Positions 58,067-64,000 of a stretch of DNA of 64,000 nt are shown here, in pieces. Both the position numbers and the translations under genes were made by a program. The DNA comes from Carya illinoinensis (taxonomy: Eukaryota; Streptophyta; Magnoliopsida; Fagales; Juglandaceae), in contig NC_056765.1 of the NCBI RefSeq assembly GCF_018687715.1, forward strand, positions 18,662,394 through 18,726,393, written 5' to 3'. Each line of letters starts with the position of its first letter. Within the stretch, counting starts at the first letter, position 1. The notes under the pieces are model-generated. The model searched no databases and was not told where the DNA came from. It was given only the letters and a program-made list of their open reading frames with translations.

Positions 58067-58078
58067 TGGTATCAGAGC
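58067..58078 (+). other. Gypsy primer-binding site (initiator tRNA-Met)
   Basis: TGGTATCAGAGC lies two bases after the 5' LTR, the same primer class as the copia element. Confidence 0.93.
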
Positions 58079-58365
58079 GGTTTGGCTCTAGGTAAAACCA
58101 CATGTCCTGTAGGTAGTACCAGAATGTTTTTAAGGTTGTGTTTTAAAAATTATGTTAAGTAAAGTTGTTATTTGATTTGTTTTGATTTGTTTTATTTGTT
58201 TGAGCTTGGTTGCTTGTTTTTATTTATTTAGTTATGTTCTTGCAAGCTGGTTTCTTTTTGTTTGTTGTTATGTGGTGTTGGTCTTTGGTTTTTGTTTTTG
58301 TTTGTTGTTGGTTTTATTTGTTTTTGTTTTCTTAAAGGGGGTCAAAGGTTGTGGTGGCAGGAAAA

Positions 58366-59557
58366 ATGGTGAGACCAAGGAAATCTACTCAGGAGCCACG
58401 AGACAATGCATCAAGAGATGACTCCATAGCCCAAGCAAGACGGCAGATGACGGAGTTTATGCAGCAGAATTTTAGGCCACAGCAGACAGGGCCTTGGCCA
58501 CAACAAGGGGGTCCCTGGCCGCCACAAGGAGGGCCTTGTCCGCAACAAGGAGGACTTTGGCCGCAACCAGGAGGTCCTTGGCCACATCAGGGAGGGCCTT
58601 GGCTATACCCAGGAGGATCTAGTAGCATGGTGCAAGCCGGATGCACCTATGAGTACTTTCTGGTGCATAGGACTCCACACTTCACTGGAGAAGAGGATCC
58701 ATTTCAAGTTGGAAAGTGGATCAAGGACTTGGAAAGAACTTTTGAGGTGTGTGGTTGCACCGAGGCACAACAAGTACTCTATGCTAGCTATCTGTTGCAA
58801 GGCACCGCTTCTGATTGGTGGGATACCAAGAGAGTGATGCTGGAATCAGAATTGGGATCTTTCGCCGCTGTGACCTGGCAGCACTTCAAGAAAGAATTTA
58901 ACGACCGCTTCTTTCCCGCATCTGTAATGAAGCAAAAGGCAAGAGAGTTCTCAAATTTGGTCCAAGGGAGCACGACAGTGGAACAGTACGCCCGAAGATT
59001 TATAGAACTTGGGCGATTTTCTCCCCACCTCATCGCCACAGAGGAGATGCGAGCTGAGTGTTTTCAGGAAGGACTACGCCCTGATATACGCCGTATGGTG
59101 GTCAGCCACCGGATATCCACTTTTCAGGACTTAGTTGATGTGGCCACCCTTGTGGAGCGAGAGAATAATCTGAGTATGGGCTCCCCTCCAGGGCATAAGA
59201 GGCGGAGTTTTTCTGGTGAAGGAAGCAGCTCGGGTTCGCCTCAGAAATTTGTTCAGCGGACCGGAACTCGACCGCAAGCATCCTCAGGTGTTCGCATGGG
59301 AGGACGTGTACCTGTTTGCAGAGTTTGTAATAGAGCCCATGTGGGTGAGTGCCCTTCTGGTGGGGCTCGATGTTATAATTGTGGCCATCAGGGTCACTTT
59401 GCCCGTGAGTGTCCAAGACCAGTTCAAGAAAGCCGTGGAGGTAGACGCGGTGGAAGAACAAATCCAAGGCAAGCAGTGCAAGCCCGAGTTTATGCTGTCA
59501 CACCCGGAGATGTGGATGATGAGGCACCATCGACCCATGATGCTGGAGTAATTATAG
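58366..59557 (+). CDS. Gypsy gag with zinc knuckle (exon 1)
   Basis: I start at the ATG at 58366 (MVRPRKSTQEP), since the open frame upstream begins with GTG. About 397 residues are open with no stop. Residues about 40-83 are heptapeptide repeats of the GGPWPQQ kind. Then comes a retrotransposon gag domain (ASDWWDTKRVMLES, TWQHFKKEFNDRFFP, AECFQEGLRPDIRRMV), and a CX2CX4HX4C knuckle (CYNCGHQGHFAREC) near residue 344-357. Gag builds the particle and binds RNA. The frame meets a TAA just after the candidate splice donor at 59558, so it may end there or be spliced into protease. Confidence 0.85.
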
Positions 59558-59657
59558 GTATGGATTAATTTAATTTAATTTTATGTTGGATTTAATTTTT
59601 GGTGTATTTGGTTTCTCCTTTGTTTTTCGGATTTCATGGTTAATGTGTTTGGTTCAG
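59558..59657 (+). other. Candidate 100-nt intron between gag and protease
   Basis: A T-rich segment bounded by GTATGG at the left and TTGGTTCAG at the right, fitting the GT-AG rule. Exon 1 ends with one spare base, which joins GG of exon 2 as a Gly codon, giving VIIG then RVRLYEF, the usual run into protease. Without removal the frame stops within a few codons (TAA) and protease is in another phase. No transcript evidence; it could instead be a spacer with frameshift or reinitiation. Confidence 0.55.
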
Positions 59658-62600
59658 GGAGAGTCCGTTTGTATGAGTTTTATGCTTGCACTTTATTTGA
59701 TTCCGGTGCTTCACAGTCGTTTGTATCTGCCACGTTTGCGCGGATGTGTAATTTGGTCAAGAAACCTTTACCAAAGTCTTTGGTAGTGGCTTTACCCGAT
59801 GGTGAAATGGTGTGGTGTTCCAAGGTCGCTTTGGGATGCCCGTTAAATTTTGATGGAAGGTTCTTTGATGCTAATTTGGTGGTGTTTAAGCTGTTGGGTT
59901 TTGATATCATCCTCGGGATGGATTGGCTATACCGATATTCTGCGAGTATTAATTGCAGAAGTTGGGTAATTACCTTTCAGCTTCCAGATGGTGATTGTCT
60001 GAAATTTGTGGGCAGTAAGTTAAAAGAAAAGCCGATAATTATATCGGCAATTCAAGCAAGAAGAGAGATTGCATGAGGAGCGAATGCATTCTTAGTTCAG
60101 ATGGTGTCTACGCCGTCTGAGAAGAAGACTTTGGCAGACATTCCAGTTGTGGAAGAATTTCCCGATGTATTTGTGGATGACTTGCCTGGACTACCCCCTA
60201 TTTGAGAAATGGAGTTTGTTATAGACTTAGAACCTGGAGCGGCTCCTGTACATAAAGCTCCTTATCGCATGACACCGGCTGAATTAAAAGAGTTGAAGAC
60301 TCAGTTGCAAGAGTTGGTAGATAAGGGATTTATTCAGCCTAGTACTTCGCCGTGGGGTGCGCCAGTGTTGTTCATTAAAAAGAAAGATGGAACCCTCCGT
60401 ATGTGCATCGATTATCGGGAATTAAATAAAGTGACCATCAAAAATAAATATCCTCTTCCGCGGATAGATGATTTATTTGATCAGCTTCAAGGAGCAGTCG
60501 TATTCTCGAAGATTGATTTGAGGTCGGGATACTGCCAGCTGAGGATCAGAGACAAGGATGTGCCCAAAACTGCTTTCAAGTCGAGATATGGGCATTATGA
60601 ATTTAAGGTGATGCCGTTTGGGTTAGCTAATGCCCCTGCTGCTTTTATGGATTTAATGAATCGAGTATTTCGACCTTATCTGGATTCCTTTGTGGTAGTA
60701 TTCATTGATGATATTCTGATTTATTCCCGAGATGTTGAAGAGCATGTGTATCATCTTCGTCTGGTACTTGGGAAATTGAGAGAATACCAGTTGTACGCCA
60801 AGCTCGGCAAGTGTGAATTTTGGTTGGAGGAAGTCAGATTTCTTGGGCATGTGATTTCCCGAGACGGAGTGGCTGTTGATCCTAGTAAGGTGGAAGCCAT
60901 TTTTTCATGGCAACGTCCGACTACAGTGCGCGAGATCCGGAGTTTCTTGGGACTTGCCGGGTATTACCGAAGATTTGTGGAGGGTTTTGCTCACTTATCC
61001 GAACCTCTCACAGCTTTGACTCGGAAGAATATAGAATTTGTTTGGTCAGATAAGTGTGAGAGAAGCTTCCAAGAATTGAAGAACAGGTTGACGACGGCAC
61101 CAGTGTTAGCGCTTCCAGAACCGCACAAGCCATTCGTAGTCTTCAGTGATGCGTCTAAATTTGGATTGGGTTGTGTCCTTATGCAGGAAGGACGGGTTGT
61201 TGCTTATGCGTCTCGTCAGCTAAAGGACCATGAGAAGAATTATCTGACGCACGATTTGGAATTGGCTGTGATTGTTTTTGCTCTCAAGATCTGGCGGCAC
61301 TTTTTGTATGGGGAAGCTTGTGAAGTATACACTGATCACAAGAGCTTGAAGCATTTGTTTTCCCAGAAAAATCTGAACATGAGGCAGAGGCGATGGCTAG
61401 AGCTAATCAGTGACTACTAGTGCGAGATCAAGTACCACCCGGGGAAGGCTAAAATAGTTGCTGATGCTTTGAGCCGAAAATCGCACTTGGAAGATGAAGC
61501 CGAGCCGTCAGAATTGGATTCTTTGCTTTGTGGGATGAGAAGGCTCCTTATTGAAAGTTCACAGCAAGAAGAGATTCTATCTTCAGTTCTTGATGTTCGG
61601 GTAACTGATTTTGAGGAATTGAAGACTCTTCAAAGGAAGGATCCGAAGCTGCTGAATATTAGAAAAAGAGTCAGAAAATCTCGAGGGCTGTTGTACTATA
61701 GTATGGATAAAGATGGAATACTTCGGTTCCGAGATCGCAGAGTGGTCCCCAAAGATTCAGAATTCAAGGAGCGGATTATGGCAGAAGCTCATGCGGCCCC
61801 TTATTCAGTTCATCCCGGCAGTACAAAGATGTACCGGGACTTGAAGAAAAATTATTGGTGGAATGGTATGAAGAGGGATGTTGCCTTGTATGTTGAGAAA
61901 TGCCACACATGCCATCAAGTCAAGGCCGAGCATCAAAGACCCGCTGGTATGCTCCAACCCCTCCCTATTCCTTAGTGGAAATGGGATGACATCACGATGG
62001 ACTTTATAGTGGGTTTGCCAAGAATGCCTAGTGGGAAAAATTCTGTTTGGGTGATTGTTGACCGGTTAACGAAGAGTGCTCATTTCTTGCCCGTTAATAA
62101 CACCGATTCCTTGGGTAAGTTGACACGCTTGTACGTGAAAGAAATAGTGCGGTTGCACAGCATACCAAAGAGTATAGTGTCTGATTGAGACCCAAGGTTC
62201 ACGTCTCAGTTCTGGAAGAGTTTGCAGACAGCATTGGGTACTAAGTTAAAGTTTAGTACTGCATATCACCTGCAGACAGACGGCCAATCAGAGCTCACCA
62301 TTCAGACCCTTGAAGACATGTTGCGAGCATGTGTCATGGAATTTCAAGGGAGTTGGAAAAACCATTTGCCGCTCATAGAGTTTGCATATAATAATAGCTT
62401 CCATGCGACCATTCAGATGGCTCCCTATAAAGCTCTTTACGGGAGGAAGTGCAGATCGCCCTTGTGTTGGGATGAAGTCAGGGAGAGTAGGATAATTGGA
62501 CCCGAAATAATTCAAGAGATGCAAAGCCAAGTTCGGATCATCAGGGATAAAATGGCGGCAGCTCAGAGTCGCCAGAAAAGCTACGCTGATACCAGGAGGA

Positions 62601-63040
62601 GAGAGTTATCTTTTGAAGAAGGTAATTGGGTTTATCTCAAAGTCTCTCCCATGAGAGGTGTTAAGTGTTTTGGTAAGAAGAGGAAACTGGATCCGAGGTA
62701 TGTCGGCCCTTTTCAGATTCTGGAGAAGGTAGGGTCCGTCGCCTATAGAGTTGCTTTGCTAGAGTATTTTGGGGATATTCATGATGTCTTCCATGTATCG
62801 TCCTTGAAGAAGAGCTTTGGACAACAAGAGCCACGCTTTGTCGACCCAGAGAGTATTCAGTTGCAACCGGATCTCACTTATGAGGTTGTTCCATCGCAGA
62901 TCATGGATTGGAAGGAGTAACAGTTGAGGTCTAAGACGATACCTTTGGTTAAGGTGGCATGGGGAGATCCGTTAGCTCAAGACTTCTCTTGGGAGCGAGT
63001 AGCGGACATGAGGGAACAATACCCATATTTGTTTGAGTAA
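59658..63040 (+). pseudogene. Gypsy pol: protease, RT, RNase H, integrase, chromodomain (stops)
   Basis: One frame across 3.4 kb. Protease has TLFDSGASQSF (near 59690-59720). RT spans about 60290-60900, with [12 protein letters not shown] and FIDD at the active site (60701-60712). RNase H follows with [12 protein letters not shown] and [11 protein letters not shown] (61134-61360). Integrase has HPGSTKMYRDL and CHTCHQVK (zinc-binding, about 61810-61920), then the catalytic core with SAHFLP and YHLQTDGQSEL. The tail with VAYRVALLEY and FSWERVADMREQYPYLF is chromodomain-like. Stops lie at 60074, 60203, 61418, 61973, 62186 and 62918; the natural end is 63038-63040. No frameshift is needed. RT and protease catalytic residues remain, but the stops prevent a full product. 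Confidence 0.88.
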
Positions 63041-63142
63041 AGACGGTACGTTTCTTAATCTTGGTCACAGATGGTTTGTGTGATATTATGTGACTTGTTT
63101 TAAGTTGGTGGTTGATCTTGCAAATTTCGAGGACGAAATTTG

Positions 63143-63158
63143 TTTTAAGGGGGGAGGA
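63143..63158 (+). other. Gypsy polypurine tract
   Basis: TTTTAAGGGGGGAGGA directly before the 3' LTR, preceded by GAGGACGAAATTTGTTTT. It primes plus-strand synthesis. Confidence 0.9.
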
Positions 63159-64000
63159 TGTGACGACCCGCTTTTACGTGTATTTTTACTAAAATGTTGT
63201 TTTTAATTTAATTAATATATTGGTTTATTTATTTTAAATTATTGCGTTTTAAATTGGTTTTTATTTATTTGATGCAATGTTTAAGTTATTTAGTCGTTTT
63301 ACAGTTTTTAATCTCGTTTTCGGCGGATCTGTTTTGTTTTTCAGAGTGAGGATTGGACCTCATTTCTTCCCTCCATCATTTCTTTTCCTCTTTTCTTTTT
63401 TTTCTTCTTTCTCTTTTTTCTTCTTTTTCCTTTTTCTTTCATTTTTTTCTTTCTCTTTTTCCCTCCCCGGTTCTCTCTCCCGCGCGACTCTTTCTCTCTC
63501 TCTACCCATTTCCGTTCTTTTTTCTCTCTCCGCCCAGAACCACCGTCGCCCGCCACGTGCGGCACACCACCCACCTAGTTTTCTTCCCCTCCCTCCGGTG
63601 AACCACCCCACAAAATTCCACCACCAACGGAGCCGCCGTTTAGCCAGAAATCCACCTTCAAGCCGAGCGGTTTTTGCTCCGATCTACCGCCGTCGCTCCA
63701 CCTCCAGCCACCACCTCTTCACCACTTCATCATCAACTCCTTGCCGTCCTAACCCACCCATTTCCGACCTCTAACAGCCACCGAAACAGCTCCCACGAGC
63801 TAGTTTCCGTTTTGGCCATTTCGGCCCTTCCTCCGCCGTTTCCGCCTCCACCCACGGCCAAACTCCACTTCCACTAGCTTCATAAACATCCTTAGACCCT
63901 TCTCTATCAATCCCGAGCATTGGTTTGTCCCTGTTCAAAAGTGGGTATTTTACAACCCACGGCCACAGTGAAATTTCACTGTTACATTGCTTTCCTTCTG
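63159..64000 (+). repeat. Gypsy 3' LTR, cut by window end
   Basis: It begins TGTGACGACCCG as at 55968 and follows the 5' LTR through the pyrimidine tract and the GC-rich block to the window edge. Visible differences include CACTGAAGGG versus TACTAAAATG near its start and several substitutions around 63290-63360. Confidence 0.92.

Larger units (their letters stand above)
55968..64000 (+). mobile_element. Tekay-like Ty3/gypsy chromovirus (3' end beyond window)
   Basis: A 2097-bp 5' LTR, tRNA-Met PBS, gag, protease, RT, RNase H, integrase and a C-terminal chromodomain-like segment, then a PPT and a 3' LTR of which 842 bp lie in the window. Order and LTR size fit the Tekay/Del chromovirus lineage. 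The two LTRs differ by several percent over the shared part, more than the copia or Reina pairs, so this copy is older or less homogenised. ATTGT (55963-55967) is the likely left target duplication; its partner lies outside. The solo LTR at 24931-27256 is of the same family. Confidence 0.88.

Noticed and set aside
1..64000. tRNA, rRNA or snRNA genes
   Set aside because: None recognised; tRNA-like TGGTATCAGAGC motifs are primer-binding sites of retroelements.

Overview
This window is plant nuclear DNA, almost certainly from an angiosperm and probably a woody eudicot. It is a dense, repeat-filled intergenic region: nested LTR retrotransposons (Ty1/copia Sirevirus type, Ty3/gypsy chromoviruses of Reina and Tekay-like type), two L1-type LINEs, MITEs, solo LTRs and one fossil plant pararetrovirus. 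The only likely host gene is a short intact reading frame at 40321-40701 that resembles the organellar/bacterial-type ribosomal protein uL18 (L18p/L5e family). A MITE-like element rich in ATCTCATCTCAT recalls repeats I associate with Fagales (walnut/pecan relatives); that is a weak hint from memory only.

Layout. 1-4498: non-coding DNA, a hAT-type MITE (1491-2053, 7 of 8 bp target duplication), a second MITE-like element, and the 3' wreck of a gypsy element with an LTR remnant. 4637-27360: an L1-type LINE (LINE A) cut apart by later insertions. A 14.5 kb Sirevirus-like copia element (9975-24479, TSD TTTAT) sits in its RNase H region; a 5.4 kb Reina-type gypsy element in the opposite orientation (12660-18046, TSD GCAGG) sits inside the copia gag; a solo LTR (24931-27256, TSD TATAT) sits in the LINE 3' end. 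An AT-rich CTAATA-type tract borders the LINE on both sides.

28291-36040: a decayed endogenous pararetrovirus (Caulimoviridae-like) with movement protein, coat/gag-like protein with zinc knuckle, protease, reverse transcriptase, RNase H, an overlapping second ORF, and an intergenic promoter plus poly(A) signal. It carries many stops, frame changes and a lost RT catalytic aspartate. 36041-41157: the lowest-repeat stretch, with the uL18-like gene, a MITE-like element and a poly(A)-only retroposition scar. 41158-55345: a second LINE (LINE B) in three pieces, split by a 3.85 kb LTR-derived element (42422-46268) and by a minus-strand gypsy LTR remnant (47238-54494) that itself holds a 4.85 kb solo LTR (49197-54041). 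55968-64000: a Tekay-like gypsy element with a 2.1 kb 5' LTR, intact gag, a candidate 100-nt intron between gag and protease, a pol with five internal stops but no frameshift, and a 3' LTR cut by the window edge.

No element looks autonomous now, because every pol has stops or lost catalytic residues. The points most worth following are the pair of paralogous antisense coiled-coil ORFs between pol and the 3' LTR of the copia element (each broken by one stop at the same aligned codon), the candidate gag-pol intron of the right-hand gypsy element, and the architecture of the fossil pararetrovirus. Boundaries given with TSDs are exact; others are approximate, and all identity counts were made by eye.
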